Position numbers and translations under genes: made by a program. A DNA stretch of 64,000 nt from Psychrobacter sanguinis (lineage in GTDB: Bacteria > Pseudomonadota > Gammaproteobacteria > Pseudomonadales > Moraxellaceae). This document shows, one piece after another, positions 1-8,147 of the stretch; the stretch's first letter is position 1, and each line of letters begins with the position of its first letter. A model generated the notes under the pieces. The model worked only from the letters and a program-made list of their open reading frames with translations, was not told the origin of the DNA and searched no databases. The stretch lies in NCBI RefSeq assembly GCF_020736705.1, contig NZ_CP085990.1, forward strand, positions 682,001-746,000, written 5' to 3'.

Positions 1-314
1 AGTGTTTCAAACGCTGGCTGTTGCAATAACGCTTTGGCTGCCAATACGTCATTCGTTTGCGCTATCCCTTGCTCATGCAAAATCAATTGCTGCAGAGGTT
101 TGGCAAATTTGATATCGCTGGATAACAGCGCATCGACAGGCTGATCTGCGATACCATACCCTTGCTGCATCTGTTGCAATAAATCCTTTGGCACCTCAAA
201 ATCACGGGGCAATAAAAATCGTTTGATACGCTGCAACACTTGTAAATCAGCATGGTGGTCAATGTCGGTATTGCGCCCCAGTGTCGGCAAATCGGTTTGG
301 TGAAGCGGGTTCAT
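1..314 (-). CDS. Hypothetical protein, N-terminal part only (runs off the window)
   Basis: An open frame reads on the minus strand from an ATG at 314 and is still open at base 1, giving about 104 N-terminal residues beginning MNPLHQTDLPTLGRN. The residues seen are soluble and Gln/Leu rich (for example DLLQQMQQGYGIADQP) with no signal peptide or membrane segment. It is divergent from the efflux gene at 670, with about 355 bases between. The start of an MpaB-type oxygenase is one possible reading, but I cannot assign a family from this fragment. Confidence 0.55.
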   Translation of the reverse strand, partial: MNPLHQTDLPTLGRNTDIDHHADLQVLQRIKRFLLPRDFEVPKDLLQQMQQGYGIADQPVDALLSSDIKFAKPLQQLILHEQGIAQTNDVLAAKALLQQPAFET

Positions 315-669
315 AGCAGTGATAAATCAATGATGAATGAATGGATAGCCTAGCGCATTTTGGCAACTAAAAAACACCTATACAGCAAAAAAATCAAATT
401 TTTTTGTTTAAAAATGTTAGCCCTTAATCGACTGGGTATATTTACTGGATGAATTTGACCGTAGCTTGCCTGATGGGTTTCAATGACCAGTGTGATAATG
501 ATTGGTTAGATAATGATGGGTTGGGTAATGATGGCAAGCATAGCGCTAGTCCATGTCACATGTATCATGTCACATTTATAGAACTATTTTGTCGCTGACG
601 CTAAACCTATTTTTGATTACACTATAGCCAACCTCTCTTGTCTTAACAGTATCAAAATCGAGCCACCCT
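315..669. other. Divergent intergenic region
   Basis: This 355-base AT-rich gap lies between the start of a minus-strand gene (314) and the efflux gene on the plus strand (670), so it must hold promoters for both. It includes a run of near-repeats of the type gataatgattggttagataatgatgg around 495-535. I see no RNA gene or convincing hairpin. Confidence 0.5.
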
Positions 670-2322
670 TTGAAATCACCTAGAATCTTAGAAACGCCAC
701 CCAATTGGACCGAGGATGAAAAACCCGCGCTACCCGGTTCCCCGCCGAGTATTGCTCACTCTCGATCAAAAAGCATTGTGTACTTTATCATCGGCGTTTT
801 TATTGCAATTTGTGGTGGCTTGGGCAACGGCATTATTACCGCCAATTTACCGCAAATCCAAGGCGAATATGCGCTGACACCCTCACAAGTGGCTTGGATA
901 CCTGCTGTGTATGTTATGGCAAATGTCAGCGCCAACCTGCTGCTGTTTAAAGCGCGTCAACAATTTGGATTGCGCTGGTTTTCTGAAATATCCCTGCTGA
1001 TGTTCATGCTGGTGATGTTTATTCATATATTTGTGCAAAACTATCCGATGGCTTTACTGGTCAGGGCGATAGGAGGCTTTGTCGCGGCACCGTTATCCTC
1101 ACTGGGGCTTTATTATGTGATGCAAGCCTTTAGTAGTCAGTATCGTCTGCAAGGTTTGTATATTGGTTTTGGGGTCAGTGCGCTGGCGATTCCGTTGGCT
1201 TGGATAATGTCGCCTTATTTGGTCAATGTGAACGACTGGACTCGGCTTTACACCTTTGAGTTTGGTTTGGCGCTGTGTTGTTTTGCGATGGTGGTCGCCG
1301 TCAAGTTGCCACGAAGTTTACGTATCGAAGTGTATGAAAAGAAAGACATTCTCACCTTTTTGTTATTGGCGCCCGGTTTTGGGTTGCTGTGTGGGGTGTT
1401 GGTAAAAGGGTCGATTTTGTGGTGGGAAAACTCACCGTTATTGGCGTATATGCTCATTGGCGCGTTGGCGCTGTTGATGTCAGGCTTTTTCTTTGAGCAT
1501 TACCGCAAAAATCCCTTGATTATGACCCGCTGGCTGGGGAGTGTTGCGTTATGGCGTTTTGTAGTAGGCGCTTTTTTACTGCGTTTGATTATGTCTGAGC
1601 AAAGTTATGCGGTGGTGAATTTTTTAAAATCCCAAGGCATCATGTCCGACCAGTTTGTGGGTTTTTATACGGTCATATTTTTTGGTATGTTGGCAGGTTT
1701 GATAGTCAGCGCACTGACCTTTTCACGGGATCATTTGATTCCGCCGATGGTGGTAGCGACTTTGCTCGTGGCGGTTGCCAGTGTGTATGATGCCAATATG
1801 CTCACCAGTGAAGTGCGACCCCAAAATTTTTATCTCAGTCAATTTGCAGTCGCGTTTGCAGGCTCACTGTTTATGGGTCCATTGGTATTGATGGGATTTG
1901 GGCTCACGCTGCGACAAAGCGTCAATCATGTCATCACCTTTATCATCTTGTTTGGTGCGACCCAAAACTTTGGCGGGCTGGTAGGCTGGGCTTTTTATAG
2001 CACCCTGCAACAGCAGCGCACCCAGTATCATAAACAAAGTATTTTACAGCAAATGCAATCGACAGATGCCACAGTAACCCAGCGGCTTCAACAATACCAA
2101 GCAGGGTTTAAACCCATTATCACCGACAACAATTTTTCACAGCAACAAGCCCAACAATCCCTCAACCAAATTGTCACGCGAGAAGCGCAGATTAAAGCGT
2201 ATGGCGATATCATTACTGTCAACAGTTACATTGCCACGTTTTTATTTGCTTGGGGTATGATTAATATCGCCCGCAAAAAATACATTGAAAATCGGCAAAA
2301 AGCAGCAATTAAGCAAACATAG
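670..2322 (+). CDS. MFS multidrug efflux transporter, DHA2/EmrB-like
   Basis: This is a 550-residue polytopic protein with about 14 hydrophobic segments, the size and pattern of DHA2-family drug:proton antiporters. An N-terminal cytoplasmic tail of about 35 residues precedes the first helix (IVYFIIGVFIAICGG). The segment ITANLPQIQGEYALTPSQVAW is the typical DHA2 start of loop 1 (Asp replaced by Asn). A long soluble loop before the last helix (about 450-515) is Gln rich. The start is a TTG with a weak ribosome site, so the N-terminus is uncertain. The next gene downstream is a membrane-fusion protein split by an IS, so this was probably an EmrAB-like tripartite pump. Substrate unknown. Confidence 0.8.
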   Translation: MKSPRILETPPNWTEDEKPALPGSPPSIAHSRSKSIVYFIIGVFIAICGGLGNGIITANLPQIQGEYALTPSQVAWIPAVYVMANVSANLLLFKARQQFGLRWFSEISLLMFMLVMFIHIFVQNYPMALLVRAIGGFVAAPLSSLGLYYVMQAFSSQYRLQGLYIGFGVSALAIPLAWIMSPYLVNVNDWTRLYTFEFGLALCCFAMVVAVKLPRSLRIEVYEKKDILTFLLLAPGFGLLCGVLVKGSILWWENSPLLAYMLIGALALLMSGFFFEHYRKNPLIMTRWLGSVALWRFVVGAFLLRLIMSEQSYAVVNFLKSQGIMSDQFVGFYTVIFFGMLAGLIVSALTFSRDHLIPPMVVATLLVAVASVYDANMLTSEVRPQNFYLSQFAVAFAGSLFMGPLVLMGFGLTLRQSVNHVITFIILFGATQNFGGLVGWAFYSTLQQQRTQYHKQSILQQMQSTDATVTQRLQQYQAGFKPIITDNNFSQQQAQQSLNQIVTREAQIKAYGDIITVNSYIATFLFAWGMINIARKKYIENRQKAAIKQT

Positions 2323-2408
2323 ACTGGATACGCTAGATGGGTATAACAAGGCGACCCAATTAGATAACTGTTTAATGATAAATAAAATGCTTACGGAAAA
2401 CCCAACTC

Positions 2409-2435
2409 ATGAGTAGTGAACCAACAACCCAGAAT
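2409..2435 (+). pseudogene. 5' fragment of the EmrA/HlyD-like gene, cut by an IS
   Basis: An ATG at 2409, preceded by an ACGGAAAA purine stretch, begins MSSEPTTQN. The frame then runs into the IS at 2436. The same frame resumes after the IS at 3714 as DAPADDSDDKPAQAPEK and leads directly into the HlyD open frame. Taking out 2436-3708 plus one copy of the AGAAT target duplication joins the two parts in frame, giving a 370-residue protein. This is the original start of the membrane-fusion gene. Confidence 0.7.
2431..2435. repeat. Target-site duplication AGAAT, left copy
   Basis: AGAAT here matches AGAAT at 3709-3713 on the other side of the IS. The assignment is supported by the reading frame: keeping one copy and removing the IS rejoins codons for TTQN and DAPADD without a stop. 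Confidence 0.7.
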
Positions 2436-2465
2436 AAGGTACTCCCCAATGTCTAGACCAAATTA

Positions 2466-3254
2466 TCATAAAATTAAGATAGAATTGGGTTGATAAAACG
2501 ATTTATTATCCGAACTATTGTTAGCCAGATAAACCTGTGCAGGAGTATGGTAATCGAGCGACTGATGTAAACGCTCATGATTGTAAAACTCGAAATACTC
2601 TTTCAAACCTGCTCTTGCCTGACTGACTGTCTCAAACTGTCGCAAATACACGCATTCATACTTCACTGACCGCCAAAGCCTTTCCACAAAGATATTATCC
2701 AGTGCCCTACCGCGACCATCCATACTGATGGCAATACCCTGCTCAATGAGCGGTCTGGTAAATCTTGGGCTGGTAAACTGAGAGCCTTGATCCGTATTAA
2801 AAATCTCACAGCGTAACCCATTGTGCAGTAAGCTACTTACCGTATCCACGCAGAAATCTGCCTCAAGCGTGGTAGATAGCGACCAGTCTAGAACATAACG
2901 ACTGTACCAATCTATCACCGCCATCAAATACACGAAGCCCTTGGCTAGGCGAATATAGGTGATATCAGTACTCCACACTTGATTACAACGGCTAATCGGT
3001 ACATGCCTAAGCAAGTACGGGTAAACTTGATGCTCAGAGTTAGGCTTACTCGTATTAGGATGCTGATAAATAGCGTCTAGCCCCATTTGCCGTAGTAAGC
3101 GCCTAACTCGCTTTTCTCCCACTTGATAGCCTAGTTGCCTCAAATACGCTGTCATGCGTTTAACCCCATAAAATGGGGTCTTGGTGTACTGCTGGTCAAG
3201 CAAGTTCATCAGGGTAATATCAAGCTCGCTGATGGGCTTTGGCTGATAGTACAA
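2466..3254 (-). CDS. IS3-family transposase OrfB, DDE integrase domain
   Basis: This is the catalytic half of an IS3-family transposase. The DDE residues are visible in order: Asp in WSTDITYI, Asp in NTDQGSQFT, and Glu in NIFVERLWRSVKYE, the Glu followed at the usual distance by the K/R position. An HTH_21-like segment (FYGVKRMTAYLRQLGY) precedes them. The frame is open upstream of the TTG at 3254 as far as an A8G slippery run, so the functional product is most likely an OrfAB fusion made by -1 frameshifting from orfA rather than a protein started at this TTG. It is the downstream partner of orfA at 3341-3631. Confidence 0.9.
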   Translation of the reverse strand: MYYQPKPISELDITLMNLLDQQYTKTPFYGVKRMTAYLRQLGYQVGEKRVRRLLRQMGLDAIYQHPNTSKPNSEHQVYPYLLRHVPISRCNQVWSTDITYIRLAKGFVYLMAVIDWYSRYVLDWSLSTTLEADFCVDTVSSLLHNGLRCEIFNTDQGSQFTSPRFTRPLIEQGIAISMDGRGRALDNIFVERLWRSVKYECVYLRQFETVSQARAGLKEYFEFYNHERLHQSLDYHTPAQVYLANNSSDNKSFYQPNSILIL

Positions 3255-3340
3255 ACTTGAGCGGTTGATACTGAGTAATTCACATTGCTTACGAACACTA
3301 AAATCCTTGTTATCAGGTTCTAGCAGTTGTTTACGAGTGC

Positions 3341-3631
3341 TCAGGGTAGCTGTAAGGACTTTTTTTTAAGCCAGTCTCTTTCGCTTATAACTTGCCCTAG
3401 TTGCCTATGTAGTTCATCGATAATAGCTTGCTGGGCTTGTTCGTTGGCTTGCTGTTTGGTATTGAATGCAGTAGGGATAACTGCCAAAGCCTGCTTTTTC
3501 CAGTTGCTGATTTGGGTTGCATGAACCCCATATTCTGCGGTTAACTCGTTGAGAGTTTTGTGTTCTTTGATGGCTTCAACGGCGACTTTGCTTTTAAATT
3601 CAGCATTGTGACGCTTACGTACTTTTGTCAT
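3341..3631 (-). CDS. IS3-family transposase OrfA, helix-turn-helix protein
   Basis: This 96-residue protein begins MTKVRKRHNAEFKSKVAVEA, the standard HTH_8/OrfA opening of IS3-family elements, with the helix-turn-helix around residues 10-50 (LNELTAEYGVHATQISNWKK) and a short leucine-zipper-like region after it. It binds the IS ends and is the first part of the OrfAB transposase. The gene ends just past an A8G run (minus strand, 3367-3360), the likely frameshift site. Confidence 0.88.
   Translation of the reverse strand: MTKVRKRHNAEFKSKVAVEAIKEHKTLNELTAEYGVHATQISNWKKQALAVIPTAFNTKQQANEQAQQAIIDELHRQLGQVISERDWLKKKSLQLP
3360..3367 (-). promoter_or_regulatory. Candidate programmed -1 frameshift site, A8G
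   Basis: On the minus strand the orfA codons CTT AAA AAA AAG contain eight consecutive A residues. Slipping back one base enters the orfB frame, which is open from here through codons for VLTATLSTRKQLLEPDN into the DDE domain. This is the usual IS3-family way of making OrfAB. Confidence 0.65.
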
Positions 3632-3708
3632 TAGATAGACCTCTTTTTCTAAAGGTTATTCTATCTTATTTGCTACAATTTTTTGGTCTAGTTTTCCGGG
3701 AGTATTAT

Positions 3709-3713
3709 AGAAT
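3709..3713. repeat. Target-site duplication AGAAT, right copy
   Basis: Partner of AGAAT at 2431-2435. The TAG at 3708-3710 that spans the IS/flank junction is an in-frame stop for the downstream HlyD frame, so no long protein can start inside the IS and read through. Confidence 0.7.
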
Positions 3714-3797
3714 GATGCGCCAGCTGATGACAGCGATGACAAACCCGCACAGGCGCCTGAAAAGATTATTAAGCCTAGGCCGCTTACCTTAATTATC

Positions 3798-4799
3798 ATG
3801 TTATTGGTTTTTTTGCTCGGTGTTGGGGTGATTTTATGGGCATGGCATTTGGGTCCGTTTAATACGCCACTGCAACAAACCGAAAACAGTTATGTCAAAG
3901 GCAATATCACCCTATTGTCGGCACAAATTAATGGTTATATCGAAAAAGTCTACGTCAGTGATTTTGAGGACGTTAAACAAGGTCAGCCGTTAGTTAAAGT
4001 CAGCAGTGCTAACTACTCACAGCAAGTAGTACAAGCCGAGTCAGGACTGGAACAAGCGACCACCAATTTAGCCAACCAACAACAAATCATCGAGCAGCGC
4101 AAAGCCGATGTCAAAGCCGCGCAGGCAAAAGTAGCACAAGTTAAAACCCAGTTAGGATTGTCTATCCAACAGCTTAAACGACTTGAATCCTTGGTCGGCG
4201 TTGGCGCAGTGTCACAAAATGAAGTCGATACTGCCAAAGCGGCAGTAAAAAACAATGAAGCACTGTTGAGCCAAGCAATCGCCAGTGTCGATGTCGCCCG
4301 CGAAGGTCAAAAAACCGCGGAAGTGACAAAGATTGGTTTGGTGGCACAGATTAAAAGCGCCAATGCACAGTTAAAACAGGCCAATACCAACCAAGAGTAT
4401 GGCTTAATCACCGCCCCGACCTCAGGTAAATTAGGGCAAATCAATATCCGTACCGGTCAGTTGGTGACACAAGGCACGCAGTTGGTTTATCTCATTCCAA
4501 AATCGATGTGGGTCATTGCCAATTTTAAAGAAACCCAAATTGATAAAATGAAAATCGGGCAAAAAGCGTGGTTTACTGTCGATGCCCTAGGCAAACAAAA
4601 ATTTACGGGGGTAGTCAAAAGCATCTCCCCCGCAACAGGGTCAGAATTTAGTGTCATTAAAACCGACAATGCCACCGGGAATTTTACCAAAGTGGTACAG
4701 CGCATTTCTGTACGCATTGACATCGATGGCAACCAAAGTCGTCTGAATGAATTGATACCCGGCATGTCGGTAGTGGCAACAGTAGATACGTCAAGTTAG
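3798..4799 (+). CDS. EmrA/HlyD-type membrane fusion protein, 5' end removed by IS insertion
   Basis: This is the remaining 333 residues of a periplasmic adaptor for the upstream DHA2 transporter. A single membrane anchor (LLVFLLGVGVILWAWHLGP) is followed by the first half of a biotinyl-lipoyl domain (NITLLSAQINGYIEKVYVSD), a coiled-coil hairpin (about 75-190, rich in Ala/Gln/Lys), the second lipoyl half (GLITAPTSGKLGQINIRTGQ) and a beta-barrel domain. The frame is open further upstream to 3711, after a stop at the IS junction. The ATG at 3798 has no obvious ribosome site, so expression is doubtful. A restored gene would encode about 370 residues. Confidence 0.8.
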   Translation: MLLVFLLGVGVILWAWHLGPFNTPLQQTENSYVKGNITLLSAQINGYIEKVYVSDFEDVKQGQPLVKVSSANYSQQVVQAESGLEQATTNLANQQQIIEQRKADVKAAQAKVAQVKTQLGLSIQQLKRLESLVGVGAVSQNEVDTAKAAVKNNEALLSQAIASVDVAREGQKTAEVTKIGLVAQIKSANAQLKQANTNQEYGLITAPTSGKLGQINIRTGQLVTQGTQLVYLIPKSMWVIANFKETQIDKMKIGQKAWFTVDALGKQKFTGVVKSISPATGSEFSVIKTDNATGNFTKVVQRISVRIDIDGNQSRLNELIPGMSVVATVDTSS

Positions 4800-4838
4800 C
4801 AAATTGACCCTTTTTTATTCTCCTTGGCCAAACGCAGT

Positions 4839-6674
4839 TTAGTGAATTAAGCTTAAAAAATCTTTCGCTAAATAAGCTGGGTTAGGATATTGATAGAACC
4901 CTTCACCCGTGGCTTCACCCAATTTGTTGGTATCGACCAGTTCTGCTTTGAGCTTTTCAGCGGGCTGCTGCAAAGAAGGGTCCGTTTTTGCCAGTTCATT
5001 AAAGATATTGTAGTTGGTTGTCATGCCATTTTTATCCAAAATCGCCATCGGTCCAAAGGGTGAACCCGTGGCTATCATCCACGTTTTATCAATGGTTGCG
5101 GCGTTGGCAACGCCGTTTGCCCACAGTTTTAACCCCGCTACCAATAACGGAATCAATAAGCTATCAAGCACATAGCCCGATTGTTCTTTTTTCACCGCTA
5201 TCGGTAGCATAGCAATGGCTTTGGCAAATTCGATGACGTCAGCATAGACTTGTGGGTCGCAACTTGGGGCCGCCATCAACTCCACCGTATTACGGATATG
5301 GATATGATTGGCAAAATGCAGCATCAAGAATTTTTCTGGACGGTTAGTAAAGGTTGATAACACGCTTGGCAATAACGTCGATGAGTTACTGGCAAACACG
5401 GTTTTGGCAGGGGCGGCGGCTGAGGCTTTGCTATAAAAATCTTTTTTGATGTCTAAGCTTTCTGGCACCGCTTCAATCAATAGGTCTGCATCTTTTAACG
5501 CCTCATTCAAGTCCGTGGTGTAAGCCAAATTGTTGCTAGCTGCTGCCACTTGGGCATCGGTTTCACCTAGGTCATGCTGATGCTGATTGGCAAGGTCGGT
5601 AAAGCGGGTTTTCGCCTTAGCAATCGCATCATTATTAATGTCATAAATAGTCACGTTAAACCCATGAAACGCACATTGCACCGCAATTTGGTTACCCAAT
5701 ACGCCACTGCCTGCCACGGTAATATTTTTATAGGGTACTTTGGATAAATCCGCTTTCGGTGGTTTTAAAAAATCAGGATTTTTAAAGGCGGGATTGGGGT
5801 ATTGATAAAACCCTTCACCCGTTGGTACGCCCAGTTTATGTTGCTCGATATACTCTTTTTTGAGCATATCAACGACCGCTTGGTCTTGTTGTTTGCCCTT
5901 AGCCACAGCGAGCTTGTAAATATTGTAAGGGGTAGTGAGCCCAAGCATATCATAAAAAGCAAATGGTCCCATCGGCGAGCCTGTGCCAAGCATCCAAGTT
6001 TTGTCGATGGTTTGAATGTCAGCAATGCCTTGGATATACAGCTGCATCCCTGCATTTAACCAAGGATTGAGTAGTGAATTTAGTACATAGCCCGAGGTTT
6101 CTTTGTTGACGATAATAGGCACCATGCCGATTTGTTTGGCAAACGCGGTCATCGCATCAAATACATTAGGGTCAGTATCGGCATGTGACATAATTTCGGC
6201 AAGATTGCGCTTCCAAATCTCATTGGCAAAATGCATCATCAAAAACTTAGCAGGACGGTCGGTAAAGTTGACCAAATCACTGGGCAACATGGTAGATGAG
6301 TTACTGACAAATACGGTTTTTTCGGGTGCGGCAGCTGAGGCTTTTTGATAAAAATCTTTTTTGATGGCGACATCTTCAGGCACCGCTTCAATCAACAAGT
6401 CTGCGTCTTTCAAGGCGGCGCTTAAGTCTGAGCTATAACGCAAGTTTTGCTCAGCCTGTTTGGCTTGTTCGCTTGTTTCGCCCAAATCATCCTGATGACG
6501 TTTGGCGATATCGGCAAATTTGGTTTTGGCTTTATTGAGCACCTCGTCATTGATATCATACACAATGACTTTAAAACCATGAAACGCCGCTTGTACGGCG
6601 ATTTGATAGCCCAAAACACCACTGCCTGCGACTGTGATATGGGTAAAATTAACAAGAGGATTCGACTCTGACAT
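4839..6674 (-). CDS. Double-headed 3-hydroxyacyl-CoA dehydrogenase-like protein (tandem duplication)
   Basis: This 611-residue protein is two copies of the same approximately 300-residue unit. Each has an N-terminal Rossmann NAD-binding fold (GSGVLGYQIAVQAAFHGF near residue 17, GSGVLGNQIAVQCAFHGF near 323), the LLIEAVPE segment, a C-terminal 3HCDH domain (SGYVLNSLLNPWLNAG and SGYVLDSLLIPLLVAG) and a closing GEGFYQYPNPA. The family oxidises 3-hydroxyacyl-CoA to 3-ketoacyl-CoA with NAD. Where the family usually has HFFNP, both halves have HFAN, so the catalytic His stays but the context is changed. There is no enoyl-CoA hydratase domain. It stands alone on its strand, ahead of the catalase-like gene's terminator. 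Substrate is open. Confidence 0.85.
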   Translation of the reverse strand: MSESNPLVNFTHITVAGSGVLGYQIAVQAAFHGFKVIVYDINDEVLNKAKTKFADIAKRHQDDLGETSEQAKQAEQNLRYSSDLSAALKDADLLIEAVPEDVAIKKDFYQKASAAAPEKTVFVSNSSTMLPSDLVNFTDRPAKFLMMHFANEIWKRNLAEIMSHADTDPNVFDAMTAFAKQIGMVPIIVNKETSGYVLNSLLNPWLNAGMQLYIQGIADIQTIDKTWMLGTGSPMGPFAFYDMLGLTTPYNIYKLAVAKGKQQDQAVVDMLKKEYIEQHKLGVPTGEGFYQYPNPAFKNPDFLKPPKADLSKVPYKNITVAGSGVLGNQIAVQCAFHGFNVTIYDINNDAIAKAKTRFTDLANQHQHDLGETDAQVAAASNNLAYTTDLNEALKDADLLIEAVPESLDIKKDFYSKASAAAPAKTVFASNSSTLLPSVLSTFTNRPEKFLMLHFANHIHIRNTVELMAAPSCDPQVYADVIEFAKAIAMLPIAVKKEQSGYVLDSLLIPLLVAGLKLWANGVANAATIDKTWMIATGSPFGPMAILDKNGMTTNYNIFNELAKTDPSLQQPAEKLKAELVDTNKLGEATGEGFYQYPNPAYLAKDFLSLIH

Positions 6675-6775
6675 ACAATACTCCTAGATTAACAGGCAAA
6701 TACGCAACTTTATTTTTGGTATTATCGTATTTGCTAATCACTATGTTTAATAGCATAGGTTTAATGGCATAAAAA

Positions 6776-6811
6776 GGTAAAAAACCGTTAGCCCAGTCAC
6801 AGGCTAACGGT
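6776..6811 (-). terminator. Rho-independent terminator
   Basis: On the minus strand AACCGTTAGCC and GGCTAACGGTT form an 11-bp stem around an 8-base loop, followed by TTTTTACCTTTTT. It lies downstream of the minus-strand catalase-like gene (stop 6912) and upstream of the dehydrogenase gene, so it ends the three-gene minus-strand set. Confidence 0.85.
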
Positions 6812-6911
6812 TGTTGAATGATTGAGGGCGATGTGGTTTTTCACCCAATGGGTGAAATTTTACCTCAAACAATGCCCCCATAACCGCCCCGCTACTGGTT
6901 TTTTGCCAAAT

Positions 6912-8066
6912 TTAAAGGTTATAAAAATCTTTATCAAATGCCTGTTTTAGATTGGTTGGCTCGGCACGTTTTTTATGATTTAAACGATGGCGCGTGGTCG
7001 AGGCGGTTTGATAGGCACGCAGGCGCGCGTGCTGCAGATTACCAATCGGACGGTTGGCTTCAATACAGCGAAACGGGGTAAATGACAAATGCTCCATGAT
7101 GTCAAAGTTACCGTCATCTGGCACATCTTGGCAAGGGATGGTAAGTTTTGCCACTGTCACAAATGGCGCGTCTTTTTCATCCCATTCTTTGGTCAAGTCA
7201 TTGATGGGTTGGTCTTTTAAGTTACGGCACAGCTGGATTTGCACATCAAACTCATAATCATGCTCACGGATTTCTTGTAAAATCAGAGGACGAATCGCCT
7301 CGTTAGTGGCGTTGACATCAAGATCACGGCGTTTGATTTTGGCTTGTGATGCTTTGGTCGGGGCGACACGGATTTTTGCCATATAGTCGCCATGACGCAC
7401 CGCCCCTTGTGAGTAAAAACTGTATAACAAGGTATTTTGCGGTTTGATGGTTTTATATTTACTAAAAGCCCTAAAAGTCTTGAGGGATTCTTTGGATGGC
7501 AGTTTTGTGCCATTTTGGGTAAGCCAGTCAAAGGCAAATTTGGCTTGACCTTTCGCCCCTTTGGCAAAATAATCATTTAATTGTAAAAATAGTCGTGAAA
7601 TATAACTATAGTCTTGGATAGTATTACAAAAGAAAATAGGAAAATTAATCAGATTGTAGTCAAAGTTTGGGCTATCTTGCTCATCTGGCAGTAATTTTTC
7701 GCCTTTGACACCAAAGACTTTAATCGCCAACCCTTGAGAAAGTCCCAACTTGTTGTCGGCAGCCACACGAGATGAGCCGTTAGAAAAACGAATCACCGCT
7801 TCATGACGAGCGGGTTTGGCATAGATACCTTGGGCATATTCTTTGGGCAGTTTTGGTAAAATCTCAAAGTTGGCTTTTAATGCACAGTAGCCTTTGGCAT
7901 GGGCGTCTCGGGTGTGATAGTTGATTTTGCTAACGGTGTCTGATTTGCCGATATAGTCACGAATATCTGCGGTGATTTGGTCGATGGCTTTTTCATCGTC
8001 GCTAGTGAGCTGGTCGATGGCTGGGTCAAACTTGGCATAACGACGACCGAATAATTTATTTAACAT
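6912..8066 (-). CDS. Catalase-like heme protein (SrpA/catalase-related family)
   Basis: This 384-residue protein has the shortened catalase core rather than a full monofunctional catalase. Recognisable parts are HTRDAHAKGYCALKANFEI near residue 48 (His in the distal position), the stretch RHEAVIRFSNGSSRVAADN with the family's R-x-S-N pattern, and LAIKVFGVKGEKLL. There is no N-terminal signal. Family members bind heme and act as peroxidases or on lipid hydroperoxides more often than as true catalases. It is the last gene of a same-strand set after the DyP-type peroxidase (start 9737) and the small protein at 9952-10521, with about 80 bases separating it from the DyP gene. Heme ligation cannot be confirmed by eye. 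Confidence 0.8.
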   Translation of the reverse strand: MLNKLFGRRYAKFDPAIDQLTSDDEKAIDQITADIRDYIGKSDTVSKINYHTRDAHAKGYCALKANFEILPKLPKEYAQGIYAKPARHEAVIRFSNGSSRVAADNKLGLSQGLAIKVFGVKGEKLLPDEQDSPNFDYNLINFPIFFCNTIQDYSYISRLFLQLNDYFAKGAKGQAKFAFDWLTQNGTKLPSKESLKTFRAFSKYKTIKPQNTLLYSFYSQGAVRHGDYMAKIRVAPTKASQAKIKRRDLDVNATNEAIRPLILQEIREHDYEFDVQIQLCRNLKDQPINDLTKEWDEKDAPFVTVAKLTIPCQDVPDDGNFDIMEHLSFTPFRCIEANRPIGNLQHARLRAYQTASTTRHRLNHKKRAEPTNLKQAFDKDFYNL

Positions 8067-8147
8067 GATGATTGTCCTTTGTTATTTTCATTATTTCATA
8101 AGGTTAGCAGTACTAAAAACGCCTAACCTTTTTTATTTAGTTTTACG

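Larger units (their letters stand above)
2436..3708 (-). mobile_element. IS3-family insertion sequence, 1273 bp, with 5-bp target duplication
   Basis: Two overlapping-frame transposase genes (orfA, orfB) lie on the minus strand between imperfect terminal inverted repeats. The left end reads AAGGTACTCCCC and the right end, read inwards, ATAATACTCCCG; both then share CTAGACCAAA a few bases in. The flanks are AGAAT at 2431-2435 and AGAAT at 3709-3713, fitting a 5-bp target duplication. The two transposase frames are open with no internal stops, so the element looks intact. It interrupts the EmrA/HlyD-like gene nine codons after its start. Confidence 0.85.

Noticed and set aside
1248..1457. Short minus-strand frame inside the MFS gene
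   Set aside because: Antisense to a clear transporter coding region; it is typical of shadow frames in this window.
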